From the NCBI RefSeq assembly GCF_041397485.1, contig NZ_JAWKWO010000003.1, positions 62,001-126,000 on the forward strand: 64,000 nucleotides of DNA, read 5' to 3'. This DNA is from Zhengella sp020637775. Lineage in GTDB: Bacteria; Pseudomonadota; Alphaproteobacteria; Rhizobiales; Rhizobiaceae. How positions within the stretch are numbered: position 1 is the stretch's first letter; each line of letters opens with the position of its first letter. The notes beneath the pieces were generated by a model that was given only the letters and a program-made list of their open reading frames with translations, had not been told where the DNA came from and ran no database searches. Shown here one piece after another: positions 8,450-18,314 of the stretch. The position numbers and the translations under genes are program-made.

Positions 8450-9595
8450 ATGATTGTCCAGAAATTCCTGAGATGGGTGGAAACGGCGAATGTGGCTGAA
8501 CGGACGGCGGCAGCCAGTGCGCTGGCGCGCGCCTATCTTCGGTCTGACATGAGCTTCGACCATCGCTGTGCCGCCGAATCGGCGTTGACCCTGCTTCTGG
8601 ACGATCCGTCGCCAAAAGTCCGGGCGGCGCTGGCAGAGGCGCTTTCGCTTTCCGCTTCCGCCCCGCCGCAGGTTGTGGCGACGCTGGCAGCCGACCAGCC
8701 GGAAGTGGCCGCGCTGGTTCTTGTCCGCTCGCCGCTGCTCGGCGATGTCGACCTGATCGACCGAGCCGCGGAAGGGTGCGGCAAGATCCAGCGGCTCATT
8801 GCCATGCGGTGCAGCCTGTCTTCAACCGTCTGCGCGGTGCTGGCCGAGATCGGGGAAAGCGAAGCGGTCGTTGAACTGCTTGGCAATGATGGCGCGCACA
8901 TCGCCGGTATTTCGCTTGCCCGCATCGCCGAACGCCTCGGCCACGAGGCTGCCGTGCGCAAGGCGCTGCTCGCCCATCCCGCCATTCCGGCGCATGTCCG
9001 TCATCAATTGCTGGTCAAGGTTGGCGAGGCGCTTTCCGCCTCGCCGCTGGTCCGGGGCCTGATCGGACAGGTGCGGGCCGCGCGGCTGGTAAAGGATGCC
9101 TGCACGAAGGCATCGATCAGCCTGATCGACAACACGCCGCCGGAGGAGACGCCGGCGCTGGTGGAGCATTTGCGCCTGAAGGGCGACCTGACCACGGCTT
9201 TCATCGTGCGCGCTGTCGCCCACGGCAAGATCGACTTCTTCGGTGCAATCCTTGGCTCCCTTTCCGGGCAGACGGAAAAGCGGATTGCAGGTCTGCTCAG
9301 CCATGGCCGCGACAACGCCCTGCGGGCACTGTTCCGCGAATGCGGTCTTGCGGATGCCTCGCATCCGGTCATTCTGCGCGCGCTCGCCGTCTGGCGCGAA
9401 GTGGCTTTGGGAAAGCGGGTGACCGGTGTGCAGGAAGTGACCTGGCTGATGCTGAAGGAACTGGGGGGAACGCCCGGTTCGCTCGTTCCGCGGCAGGCCG
9501 AAAACGACGACCTGATCGCGCTGCTGAAATCGATCCATCTGGACCAGTTGCGACTCAACGCGCGTGGACACGCGCTGGCCATCGCCGCCGCCTGA
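8450..9595 (+). CDS. DUF2336-domain protein
   Basis: 381 residues, rich in alanine and leucine, built from short helical repeats: LTLLLDDPSPKVRAALAEAL resembles a HEAT-like unit and is followed by several similar helices. This is the DUF2336 type common in alphaproteobacteria, usually cytoplasmic and of unknown role. Transcribed alone; the next gene, parE, is convergent. Confidence 0.82.
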   Translation: MIVQKFLRWVETANVAERTAAASALARAYLRSDMSFDHRCAAESALTLLLDDPSPKVRAALAEALSLSASAPPQVVATLAADQPEVAALVLVRSPLLGDVDLIDRAAEGCGKIQRLIAMRCSLSSTVCAVLAEIGESEAVVELLGNDGAHIAGISLARIAERLGHEAAVRKALLAHPAIPAHVRHQLLVKVGEALSASPLVRGLIGQVRAARLVKDACTKASISLIDNTPPEETPALVEHLRLKGDLTTAFIVRAVAHGKIDFFGAILGSLSGQTEKRIAGLLSHGRDNALRALFRECGLADASHPVILRALAVWREVALGKRVTGVQEVTWLMLKELGGTPGSLVPRQAENDDLIALLKSIHLDQLRLNARGHALAIAAA

Positions 9596-9616
9596 GCCTG
9601 CATTCCTGCCTGGCGT

Positions 9617-11662
9617 TCAGACGTCCAGCATGCCGGCATCCGCGAAGGCCGCGTTTTCCTGGATGAAACGGAACCGCGCCTCCGGCTTGGTGCCCATCAG
9701 GTCATCCACCGCGGACTTGGTGATTCCCGCATCGGAGAGCATTTCGACGCGCAGCAGCGTGCGCTTGCGCGGATCCATGGTGGTTTCTTTCAGCTGGCTC
9801 GCCATCATCTCGCCAAGGCCCTTGAAGCGGCCGATCTCGACCTTTGAGCGGCCCGAGAACTCGGTTTTCAGCAGTTCGTCCTTGTGCGCGTCATCCCGGG
9901 CATACATGGTCTTGCCGCCCTGGGTGAGCTTGTATAGCGGCGGGACCGCCATGAACAGGTGGCCGTTTCGGATCAGGTCCGGCATTTCCTGGTAAAAGAA
10001 CGTGATGAGCAGCGAGGCAATATGCGCGCCGTCGACATCGGCGTCAGTCATGATGATGACGCGGTCATAGCGCAGGTCGTCTTCCCGGTATTTCGAGCGC
10101 GTGCCGCAGCCCAGTGCCTGCACCAGATCCTGTATGAGCTGTGAGCCGGCGAGTTTGTCCCGTCCAGCGCTAGCAACATTGAGGATCTTGCCGCGCAGCG
10201 GCAACACGGCCTGGGAGGCGCGGTCGCGCGCCTGCTTGGCCGATCCGCCCGCCGAATCGCCCTCGACGATAAACAGTTCGGCGCCCGCGGCAGCGTTCTG
10301 GGTGCAATCGGCCAGCTTGCCGGGCAGGCGCAGCTTGCGCACGGCCGATTTGCGGCTGACTTCCTTTTCCTGCCGGCGGCGCATGCGTTCATCGGCGCGC
10401 TGGATCACCCAGTCGAGCAGGTTGGATGCCTGTTGCGGGCTTGCGGCCAGCCAGTGATCAAAAGCGTCGCGAATGGCGTTCTCGACGATGCGATGGGCCT
10501 CGGCGGTGGCCAGCTTGTCCTTGGTCTGACCAACGAATTCCGGTTCGCGGATGAAGACCGACAGCATGCCGGCTGCTGAAATCATCACGTCGTCATTGCT
10601 GATGATGGAGGCGCGCTTGACGCCGGTCAGGTCCGCATAAGCTTTCAGGCCCTTGGTCAGGGCCGAGCGAAAGCCGGCTTCATGGGTGCCGCCCTCCGGT
10701 GTCGGCACGGTATTGCAGTAGGAATTGACGAAACCGTCGCCGCCATACCATGTCACCGCCCATTCCACCGAGCCGTGGCCGCTTTGCTTCTCGCTCTTTC
10801 CGGCAAAGATCTCGCGGGTGACCTGATGTTCCTTGCCAAGGCTGGCTTCCAGATAGTCCTTGAGGCCGCCGGGAAAGTGGAAGGTCGCCTTTTGCTCCAC
10901 ACCGGTTCGGGCGTCGATGAGTTCCGGCGCGCAGGACCAGCGGATTTCGACACCGCCGAACAGATAGGCCTTCGAGCGCGCCATCCTGAAGAGCCGTTCG
11001 GGATCGAAGCGCGCGGCGGCCCCGAAAATCTGCGGATCGGGATGAAAACGGACTTTCGTGCCGCGGCGATTATGCACTTCGCCCAGTTCTTCCAGGCCGC
11101 CCTGGGGAAGGCCGCGCGAGAAGCGCTGGCGGTACAGCCTGCGGCCCCGCGCAACCTCCACTTCGAGGCTGTCGGACAGCGCGTTGACCACTGAAACGCC
11201 GACACCGTGAAGGCCGCCGGAGGTTTCATAGACCTTGGAATCGAATTTTCCGCCGGCGTGCAAAGTCGTCATGATGACTTCGAGCGCCGACTTGTCCTTG
11301 AACTTGGGATGCGGGTCCACCGGAATGCCGCGCCCGTTGTCGGTGACGGTCAGAAAGCCGTTCGCGTCGAGATCCACCTCGATGAACGTGGCATGGCCGG
11401 CCACTGCCTCGTCCATGGAATTGTCAATCACCTCCGCAAACAGGTGGTGATAGGCCTTGTCGTCCGTGCCGCCGATATACATGCCGGGCCGGCGGCGCAC
11501 GGGTTCCAGACCTTCCAGCACCTCGATGTCGGATGCCGAATAGCCGTCGCCGGATTCCGCCGCGCGCAAAACGCGCTTTTCCGGCGCGGGGCCGGCAACC
11601 GGCCTCGCAGGCGCTGGTGCGGGGTCCGGCAGGGTGGAGAAAAGGTCGTTGCTGTCGTCCAT
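9617..11662 (-). CDS. parE: DNA topoisomerase IV subunit B
   Basis: About 681 residues. GHKL ATPase domain with EVIDNSMDEAVAG and DNGRGIPVDPHPK, GLHGVGVSVVNALS for the ATP lid, then the transducer domain, a Toprim domain with EGDSAGGSAKQARDR and MTDADVDGAHI, and the C-terminal region with IGRFKGLGEM. Length below 700 residues fits ParE rather than the longer GyrB of this group. With ParC it decatenates replicated chromosomes. GTG at 11692 in the same frame would add ten residues; ATG 11662 is preferred since the following residues are the conserved start. Confidence 0.95.
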   Translation of the reverse strand: MDDSNDLFSTLPDPAPAPARPVAGPAPEKRVLRAAESGDGYSASDIEVLEGLEPVRRRPGMYIGGTDDKAYHHLFAEVIDNSMDEAVAGHATFIEVDLDANGFLTVTDNGRGIPVDPHPKFKDKSALEVIMTTLHAGGKFDSKVYETSGGLHGVGVSVVNALSDSLEVEVARGRRLYRQRFSRGLPQGGLEELGEVHNRRGTKVRFHPDPQIFGAAARFDPERLFRMARSKAYLFGGVEIRWSCAPELIDARTGVEQKATFHFPGGLKDYLEASLGKEHQVTREIFAGKSEKQSGHGSVEWAVTWYGGDGFVNSYCNTVPTPEGGTHEAGFRSALTKGLKAYADLTGVKRASIISNDDVMISAAGMLSVFIREPEFVGQTKDKLATAEAHRIVENAIRDAFDHWLAASPQQASNLLDWVIQRADERMRRRQEKEVSRKSAVRKLRLPGKLADCTQNAAAGAELFIVEGDSAGGSAKQARDRASQAVLPLRGKILNVASAGRDKLAGSQLIQDLVQALGCGTRSKYREDDLRYDRVIIMTDADVDGAHIASLLITFFYQEMPDLIRNGHLFMAVPPLYKLTQGGKTMYARDDAHKDELLKTEFSGRSKVEIGRFKGLGEMMASQLKETTMDPRKRTLLRVEMLSDAGITKSAVDDLMGTKPEARFRFIQENAAFADAGMLDV

Positions 11663-11875
11663 CGGTGTTCCGGGTGGGAAAAAACGAATCACTGGCGATC
11701 ATTGCACAGAACAGGGCCGTATCGCGACCGGGTGAGGGCCACCATCTGCGTCCGTCCACAGGGCCTGGGCCCTGACATGTTGAATCAAATGCTACCGGCC
11801 GATTCCGAGTTTTTTTAGGAATGTCTGATAGTTCTGCATCTAATAAACAGAAATACGGCCTGCAGGGGGCAGGGA

Positions 11876-12802
11876 ATGAACAAGAAAATCGTACCCATGC
11901 TGGGCATTGCCGCGATCTTTGGCTCGCTCTCGATCTTCGCCGCCAACATGTGGCTTGAGAACGCCGCGGAGGCGCGTGCGCCACAGGCGCAAATGCCTGT
12001 TGCCAGCCACGAGCCGCAAGTGGATTTCGGGTCCATCGTGGTGGCTCGCCAGCCGCTGGTCTACGGTGCGGCGGTGGAGGCGGGGGGCTTGACCGAGATC
12101 CCCTGGCCCAAGGACGCCTTGCCGGAGGGCGCCTATGCCAGCGTTGACGATCTTCTTCGCGAAGGCAAGCGGGTGGTGCTTTCCGCCATCGAGGCAAACG
12201 AACCCGTTCTGCTGGCCAAGCTTTCCGGGCCCGATGGCCGCGCGATCCTTTCCAACAGACTGGCGCCGGGCATGCAGGCCGTCACGATCGCCGCCGACGA
12301 GATCACCGGTGTCGGCGGTTTCCTGACACCGGGCGACCGGGTCGATGTCGTGCTGACGCGCAATGGCGGTTCGGTGGTCGCCAAGTCCATCGGCGCGGAA
12401 GAATCGGGACGCATCAAGGGCGCTGAAATGATCACCGAGACGGTGGTGTCGGGAGCGCGGGTGCTCAGCGCCGGCGGCAACGGCGAAGACCGGCCGGCAA
12501 ATGGAACGGTCACGCTGGAGGTGACGCCATCCGATGCGCGGCGAATCGCCCTCGCCCGCTCCGTGGGGCAGGTGTCGCTTTCGCTGCTGGCCGCTGCGGA
12601 AAGCCCGGGAGATGCCAGGGACAGCGCGACGCTGTCATCCCTGACCGGACTGATCTCGTCGGGCGCGGACACCGCTGACAGCCTGTCCGGCGTGATGTCC
12701 AGCGACCGGGCGGCGCTGACGGAAGTGAAAGTGACCCGGGGGATCCAGGCCGAAGTCTACAATGTGCCGGCCAGTGCAAATTCGGGGTCAAGGCAGCCCT
12801 GA
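11876..12802 (+). CDS. cpaB: Flp/Tad pilus assembly protein CpaB
   Basis: 308 residues. N-terminal membrane anchor (residues 5-25), then a SAF-type domain containing VARQPLVYGAAVEAGGL and the RcpC-like block VTIAADEITGVGGFLTPGDRVDVVLT. CpaB/RcpC is a periplasmic inner-membrane-anchored component of the Tad pilus machine. It opens the locus in this window; a run GGGGGCAGGGA precedes the ATG. The pilin and the prepilin peptidase are not present upstream, where parE is divergent. Confidence 0.9.
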   Translation: MNKKIVPMLGIAAIFGSLSIFAANMWLENAAEARAPQAQMPVASHEPQVDFGSIVVARQPLVYGAAVEAGGLTEIPWPKDALPEGAYASVDDLLREGKRVVLSAIEANEPVLLAKLSGPDGRAILSNRLAPGMQAVTIAADEITGVGGFLTPGDRVDVVLTRNGGSVVAKSIGAEESGRIKGAEMITETVVSGARVLSAGGNGEDRPANGTVTLEVTPSDARRIALARSVGQVSLSLLAAAESPGDARDSATLSSLTGLISSGADTADSLSGVMSSDRAALTEVKVTRGIQAEVYNVPASANSGSRQP

Positions 12803-12851
12803 CCGGCAAAGGCTGAGGGGATGACCGGCATTGCGCCGGATGAGGGGACTG

Positions 12852-14324
12852 ATGATGGACAGAGTGAACGAGATCAAGGCCGGCTTGCGGGAACGGGTGC
12901 GAAAGGCGCTGGCATTGCTGCGCCGCCCGGTCGCCGCTGCCATCCTGACGGCTGCCGCCGTCACGGGCCTGGCAGCGACAGGCACGAATGACGCACTTGC
13001 CCGGTCGCAGGCGCAAGTCATCCAGATCCATGCCGGATCGACGACAAAGGTCAAGGTCGCGAAGGGCAAGCCGCAAACCATACGCACCAATGCCGCGTTC
13101 TATGAAATCGTTGTCGGCGATCCGGAAATCGCCAATGTGAACCCGCTCACCGACACGTCCTTCTATGTTCTGGGAAACAATCTCGGCACCACGGGAATCG
13201 CGCTGTTCGATACGAACCGCAACCTTGTGGGGTCGGTCGATATCGAGGTCACCCTGGATACCGATGGCCTTCAGCGTTCCATCAGGGATGTCGCGCCGGG
13301 TTCCGATATTCGCGTCGATACCGCCAACGGGCGGGTCGTTCTGTCGGGGCGGGCGCGCGACGCGGTGCAGGCGGAGAAGGCGCAAAAGGTGGCCAGGCGC
13401 TATTCAGGCGATGAAGAGATCATCAATTCGGTGACGCTCACGTCCTCCCAGCAGGTGCAACTCAATGTCCGGTTCGTGGAAATGAACAGGAATGTCGGGC
13501 AGGAGCTCGGCGCCCAGCTCGGTGTCTCCTATGTCGGGCCGGCCGGCGCGATCCGCTTCAACGGAAACACGGCGCGGACGAGCGGCGCTTCCGCCCTCGA
13601 CATCATCGGCGCCTATGCCACCGGCGGGTTCGGCATAGACGTGGCCATCAGGGCCCTGGAGGACCGGGGCCTGGCCCGGCGGCTGGCAGAGCCGAACCTG
13701 ATCGCGCGATCGGGCCAGAAGGCGAGTTTCCTGGCGGGCGGCGAGTTCCCGATCCCGGTGGCGAGTAGTTCCGATACGGTCACGGTGGAATTCAAGAAAT
13801 TCGGGGTCAGCCTGGAATTCACGCCGAGCGTTCTCGAGGATGGCCTGATCAGCCTCGATATCGCGCCGGAGGTATCCTCCGTCGACACGTCAACCACATA
13901 CCGCATCGGCGATATCGCAATTCCGGCCTTCGTGGTGCGCAGGGCCAGCACCTCGGTGGATCTGAAGAGCGGCCAGTCCTTCATGCTCGCGGGCCTGTTG
14001 CAGAGCGAGAACGTGTCGACCTCGGACCGCGTTCCCGGTCTTGGCAAGATTCCGGTGCTGGGGCAGCTCTTTTCCTCGAAGGCCTATCAGCGCCGCGAGA
14101 CCGATCTGGTCATCATCGTCACGCCCTATCTGGTTCAGCCAATCGACCCGACAAAGAAGGTCGTCACACCGCTGGACGCCGAGCAGCCGATGAGCACGGC
14201 CGACTATTTCCTTGGCAATGTCGACACGATGAAAACGTCCCGGATCAACGGCGCGAAGATCGCGCAGGGCCGCGCGCCGGTCGCACGGCCGGGTCACTTT
14301 CTCGATCTTCCAGACATGAAGTGA
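12852..14324 (+). CDS. cpaC: Tad pilus secretin CpaC
   Basis: About 490 residues with a signal/anchor near residues 20-45, an N-terminal pilus-formation domain (TIRTNAAFYEIVVGDPEIA, VLGNNLGTTGIALFD), a BON-like segment (VVLSGRARDAVQAEKAQ) and a C-terminal secretin domain (FLAGGEFPIPV, VEFKKFGVSLEFTPSV, LPVLGQLFSSKAYQ-like end). It forms the outer-membrane channel of the Tad pilus. AGGGG precedes the ATG at 12852; earlier in-frame TTG 12831 and ATG 12840 are less well placed. Confidence 0.93.
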   Translation: MMDRVNEIKAGLRERVRKALALLRRPVAAAILTAAAVTGLAATGTNDALARSQAQVIQIHAGSTTKVKVAKGKPQTIRTNAAFYEIVVGDPEIANVNPLTDTSFYVLGNNLGTTGIALFDTNRNLVGSVDIEVTLDTDGLQRSIRDVAPGSDIRVDTANGRVVLSGRARDAVQAEKAQKVARRYSGDEEIINSVTLTSSQQVQLNVRFVEMNRNVGQELGAQLGVSYVGPAGAIRFNGNTARTSGASALDIIGAYATGGFGIDVAIRALEDRGLARRLAEPNLIARSGQKASFLAGGEFPIPVASSSDTVTVEFKKFGVSLEFTPSVLEDGLISLDIAPEVSSVDTSTTYRIGDIAIPAFVVRRASTSVDLKSGQSFMLAGLLQSENVSTSDRVPGLGKIPVLGQLFSSKAYQRRETDLVIIVTPYLVQPIDPTKKVVTPLDAEQPMSTADYFLGNVDTMKTSRINGAKIAQGRAPVARPGHFLDLPDMK

Positions 14325-14332
14325 GGCGCGCA

Positions 14333-14602
14333 ATGGGCAGGACGAGCATGATGATCATGGCAGGCGCCGCAGTGTTTCTGGCTGGCTGCACCCACGAGGC
14401 CTATCAGCGCAACGAAGGCGTGAGCAGCTACGCAGGCAATGCGATTGCCGCCAACACGGCCATGCAGATGGTCGATCCGTGGCCGGCAGGGGTGGAGGAT
14501 ACCGCCCTTGAAACGCCGGCCGAGCGCGGCAAGGGCGAGGACGGCGCGCCGCAGCCGCCGCCGCTCCAGGTTGTTGCCGCGCCGAACACGACCGGAAATT
14601 GA
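14333..14602 (+). CDS. Small Tad-locus lipoprotein in the CpaD position
   Basis: 89 residues. Signal peptide with lipobox LAGC, Cys19, then GNAIAANTAMQMVDPWP, a motif I associate with small lipoproteins of alphaproteobacterial Tad loci, and a proline-rich tail. It lies exactly where the roughly 220-residue CpaD protein is usually encoded, between the secretin and CpaE, and could act as a short pilotin-like partner of the secretin; that role is inferred. Start at ATG 14333 because GAGG precedes it; GTG 14321 overlaps the CpaC stop. Confidence 0.75.
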   Translation: MGRTSMMIMAGAAVFLAGCTHEAYQRNEGVSSYAGNAIAANTAMQMVDPWPAGVEDTALETPAERGKGEDGAPQPPPLQVVAAPNTTGN

Positions 14603-14652
14603 CGTAACGGCGGAGGCGCAAGCGCCCTTCCACCAGACCGCAGGGTAAGACG

Positions 14653-15867
14653 ATGAACGCCAAGAGCACGAACAACAAGCGGGTGGGCCTTGTCACGCAG
14701 GACAAGGAGTTCATCCAGACGGTGCGCACCGCTTTTGCCTCGTCGGAAAACATCCAGCTTGCGGTCATCGAGAAAAGCGTGGCGGAATTGCGTGGCGAGA
14801 TCCAGGACGCCGATTGCAGCGCGGTCATCATCGACATCGACGCCTCGCGGCTCGAAGAGGTGGAATCGCTCCAGCGCATCAAGCGCCGGCTGGAGGGGAC
14901 GACCCCCGTCGTCGTGGTCACGCAACAGTTCAATGCCGCGGCAGTGCGCATTCTTGTCCAGCTCCAGGTGGCCGATTTCCTGACGAAACCGGTGACGACG
15001 ACCGATCTCGTGCGTTCGTGCATTCGCGCGCTGCAGGGGCCGGGGCGCGGCGAGCAGGCGGAAGCGCAAATCTCGACCTTCATGCCGGCCGCTGGCGGCG
15101 TGGGCACGACGACACTTGTGCTGCAGACGGCCTTTCAGCTGCACACCTCCGCCACGCGCGGGGCGGCCACCTGCGTTGTCGACCTCAATTTCCAGCAAGG
15201 ATCGTGCGCGGAATATCTCGACCTCGAGCCACGCTTCGACATTTCGGAGATCGAGAACCAGCCTGAACGTCTGGACCGTCAACTGCTCGACGTGATGCTG
15301 TCGAAACACTCGAGCGGGCTTTGTGTGCTGGCGGCGCCGACAGCGCCCACGGAAATGCGCACCTTCAACACCGATGTCGTCGTGCGGATGCTGGACCTCG
15401 TGTCGGCCTATTTCGACAATGTGGTGATCGACCTTCCCCGGACCTGGTTCCCATGGACGGAGACCGTGCTGCTCGGCTCCAACGACCTGTTCCTGGTCAG
15501 CGAGCTGACCGTCCCGTGCCTGCGCCACACGCAGCGGCTCATCGGCGCGATCTACGAGCATTGCGGCAAGGAGGTGAAGCCGCGTGTCATCGTCAACCGG
15601 TTCGAGCAGCGCATGTTCGAGAACGGCATCAAGCAGGCCGACGTGGAAGACATACTCGGTGAGCATTTCGCCGGCGGCATTTCCAACAATTACCGCCTTG
15701 TCCGCGAGGCGGTGGACCGGGGTGTGCCGCTCCAGGACATCGATCCGAACGCGAATGTCATCGAGGATCTCAAGCGGATCATCCTGCCGGACGAGGCGAG
15801 CGTCATGGTCTCCAAGCCCAAGGGCCTGCTCTCCGGGTTCGGACGCGGCTTTCTGCGGCGGGCCTAG
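14653..15867 (+). CDS. cpaE: CpaE-like localisation ATPase
   Basis: 404 residues. Residues 10-125 form a degenerate receiver-like domain (VVVVTQQFNAAAVRILVQL, DFLTKPVTTTDL). From about residue 140 a ParA/MinD-type ATPase begins, with AAGGVGTTTLVLQ as the deviant P-loop: both the signature lysine and the usual GK are replaced. CpaE proteins often have a relaxed Walker A, yet loss of both lysines suggests weak or no ATP hydrolysis. In Caulobacter CpaE places the pilus machinery at the cell pole. Cotranscribed with the flanking genes. Confidence 0.9.
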   Translation: MNAKSTNNKRVGLVTQDKEFIQTVRTAFASSENIQLAVIEKSVAELRGEIQDADCSAVIIDIDASRLEEVESLQRIKRRLEGTTPVVVVTQQFNAAAVRILVQLQVADFLTKPVTTTDLVRSCIRALQGPGRGEQAEAQISTFMPAAGGVGTTTLVLQTAFQLHTSATRGAATCVVDLNFQQGSCAEYLDLEPRFDISEIENQPERLDRQLLDVMLSKHSSGLCVLAAPTAPTEMRTFNTDVVVRMLDLVSAYFDNVVIDLPRTWFPWTETVLLGSNDLFLVSELTVPCLRHTQRLIGAIYEHCGKEVKPRVIVNRFEQRMFENGIKQADVEDILGEHFAGGISNNYRLVREAVDRGVPLQDIDPNANVIEDLKRIILPDEASVMVSKPKGLLSGFGRGFLRRA

Positions 15868-15906
15868 ACGATCCATGAACAGACAGAGAGATCACAAGGG
15901 AGCAAG

Positions 15907-17337
15907 ATGATGGGTGGCAGCCGATTTTCCGCCTTGCGGCAGCGCGATGTCCCGCCCGCCCCGCCACCTGCAACTCCGGCGGAAGGCGCGAACACCGGCG
16001 GCGCGTTGCTCAAGGCGCGCGTGCCGGCCCAGCCGGACCCACGGGAGGCTGTCGCGCGGCCCAGCGACCGGGTGGTGGATGCCCGGGTACGGCTGCATCG
16101 CATGCTCATCGACGAAATCAACCTGGTTGCGTTGGAAAAGCTTCCCAAGGAAGAGATGCGCCGCCAGGTTCATGGCTTCGTTCAGGAAAAGGCCAAGGCC
16201 GAGCGGCTTGCGATCAACGTGGCCGAACTGGATGCGCTGGTTGACGACATCGTTGATGAAATGGTCGGGCTCGGACCGCTGCAACCGCTGATGAACGATC
16301 CCGAGATCGCGGATATCCTGATCAACGGGCATGAAAACTGTTTCGTGGAAAAGGGCGGCAAGCTGCGCAAGGTTCATGTGCCGTTCAAGGACGAGGCACA
16401 TCTGCTGCGCATCATCCAGAAGATCGTTTCGGCGGTCGGACGGCGGGTGGACGAAAGCCATCCGCTGGTCGATGCGCGCATGCTGGACGGTTCGCGCTTC
16501 AATGCCGCGATCCGGCCGATCGGCGTGGACGGACCGCTTGTCTCGATCCGCAAGTTTTCCAAGAACAAGCTCAGCCTGCAGCGCCTGATCGAATTCGGCG
16601 CGATCACCCAGCCGATGGCCGAAGTGCTGGCCGCCGCCGTTCATGCCCGCAAGACCACCATCATTTCCGGCGGAACGGGCACGGGCAAGACGACGATGCT
16701 CAATGCGCTGTCGGCTTTCATCCCGGAGGATGAGCGGCTGATCACGATCGAGGATGCCGCCGAGTTGCAATTGCAGCAGCCGCATGTGGCCCGCATGGAG
16801 ACGCGGCCGGCCAATGTGGAGGGACATGGCGAGCTGAAGCAGCGCGATCTTGTGAAAAACGCGCTGCGCATGCGCCCGGACCGCGTGATCCTGGGCGAAT
16901 GCCGCGGCGAGGAAGCCTTCGACATGCTTCAGGCCATGAATACCGGACATGAAGGCTCAATGGCGACCATCCATGCCAATACACCGCGCGATGCGATTGC
17001 CCGGCTTGAGCAGATGCTGGGCATGACCGGCATGCCGATGACGGTGCAGTCGATCCGCTCGCAGATCGCCAGCGCCATCGAGATCATCGTGCAACTCACC
17101 CGTCTTTCCGACGGCAAGCGCAAGATCACCGCGGTTTCGGAAGTGACCGGACTGGAGGGCGATGTCATCCAGATGCAGGACATCTTCCGCTTCGTGCGCA
17201 CCGGAATGGGTCCGAAACACGAGGTGCTCGGGCATTTCGAGGCGACGGGAATCCGCCCGCGTTTTCTCGACGATCTCAAGGCTGTCGGGATCGAATTCCC
17301 GTCGACCTATTTCGAGCCGGGGCAGCCCCAGGAATAG
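15907..17337 (+). CDS. cpaF: Tad pilus assembly ATPase CpaF
   Basis: 476 residues of the type II/IV secretion ATPase family. N-terminal variable part to residue 50, then DDIVDEMVGLGPLQPLMNDP and EIADILINGHENCFVEKGG, Walker A SGGTGTGKTT near residue 255, an Asp box around TIEDAAELQLQ, Walker B region RPDRVILGECRGEEAFDM and a HIS box GSMATIHANTPRDAI. It powers pilus polymerisation in the cytoplasm. Start supported by AAGGGAGCAAG before the ATG. Confidence 0.95.
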   Translation: MMGGSRFSALRQRDVPPAPPPATPAEGANTGGALLKARVPAQPDPREAVARPSDRVVDARVRLHRMLIDEINLVALEKLPKEEMRRQVHGFVQEKAKAERLAINVAELDALVDDIVDEMVGLGPLQPLMNDPEIADILINGHENCFVEKGGKLRKVHVPFKDEAHLLRIIQKIVSAVGRRVDESHPLVDARMLDGSRFNAAIRPIGVDGPLVSIRKFSKNKLSLQRLIEFGAITQPMAEVLAAAVHARKTTIISGGTGTGKTTMLNALSAFIPEDERLITIEDAAELQLQQPHVARMETRPANVEGHGELKQRDLVKNALRMRPDRVILGECRGEEAFDMLQAMNTGHEGSMATIHANTPRDAIARLEQMLGMTGMPMTVQSIRSQIASAIEIIVQLTRLSDGKRKITAVSEVTGLEGDVIQMQDIFRFVRTGMGPKHEVLGHFEATGIRPRFLDDLKAVGIEFPSTYFEPGQPQE

Positions 17338-17342
17338 CGACG

Positions 17343-18311
17343 ATGATACCGCAAATCGACACGATCTGGGTCATCTACGCCGCCGCAGGGCTGAGCGGTG
17401 TCATGGTCGCCGAGGCGATCTATCTGCTCTATGCGGGCCAGGCCGACAGACGCACGGCAATCAACCGCCGGCTCAGATTGCGCGAAGGCAGCAAGCTCAG
17501 CCAGAGAGATATCCTGATCCAGTTGCGCAAGGAGCGCGGCAGCACCGCGAACGGATCCTTGTTCTCCATGGCATGGATCAGGAACCTGCGCGCCCAATCC
17601 GGCATGGCGATGCGTTTGCCGCTGCTCTTTCTCATCTGCGGCGGTATCGGGCTGGCCGGGGCGGCCGGCATCTTCTGGATCGGAGCAGGCGTGTGGCCCG
17701 CCTTCGGGCTTGCATCATTCTGCGTGATTGGCCTGCCCGTATTCGTGTTGCGTTCACTGCGCAAGCGGCGCCACAAGGCATTCGGCATCCAGTTGCCCGA
17801 AGCGCTGGAGCTGATCACGCGCAGCCTCAAGGCCGGGCATCCGGTTCCGGTGGCCATCAGCCTGGTGGCGCGGGAAATGGCGGACCCGATCGGGACCGAG
17901 TTCGGCATTGTCGCCGACGAAGTCACCTATGGCTCCGACCTGGTTTCGGCACTGGCATCGCTCTATGACCGTGTCGGCCACGAAGACCTTCCGCTTTTCG
18001 TCACAGCGGTCTCCATACAGAGTTCGACAGGGGGAAACCTGCGCGAAATCCTCGACGGGCTTTCCGCCACCATTCGCGAGCGCGGCAAACTGCGCCGGAA
18101 GGTACGCTCGATCTCGGTCGAGGGGCGGATGTCAGCGTATATCCTGACAGCATTGCCGGTGCTGCTGTTGACGGCGATCGTCGTGCTGAACCCGAGCTAC
18201 TATGGCGCGGTCCTGGACCAGTCCCTGACCTGGTGGTTGCTGGGGGGAGCCTTCTTCTGGCTCGTGCTCGGCAACCTCATGATGTTCAAGATGTCCAATT
18301 TCAGGTTCTAG
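17343..18311 (+). CDS. tadB: Tad pilus inner-membrane protein TadB
   Basis: 322 residues. N-terminal membrane helix, two central helices, then a T2SSF domain (LPEALELITRSLKAGHPV, FVTAVSIQSSTGGNLREIL) and C-terminal helices. TadB is one of the two platform proteins on which CpaF acts. It starts 5 bp after the CpaF stop and ends 3 bp before TadC. Confidence 0.93.
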   Translation: MIPQIDTIWVIYAAAGLSGVMVAEAIYLLYAGQADRRTAINRRLRLREGSKLSQRDILIQLRKERGSTANGSLFSMAWIRNLRAQSGMAMRLPLLFLICGGIGLAGAAGIFWIGAGVWPAFGLASFCVIGLPVFVLRSLRKRRHKAFGIQLPEALELITRSLKAGHPVPVAISLVAREMADPIGTEFGIVADEVTYGSDLVSALASLYDRVGHEDLPLFVTAVSIQSSTGGNLREILDGLSATIRERGKLRRKVRSISVEGRMSAYILTALPVLLLTAIVVLNPSYYGAVLDQSLTWWLLGGAFFWLVLGNLMMFKMSNFRF

Positions 18312-18314
18312 GCC

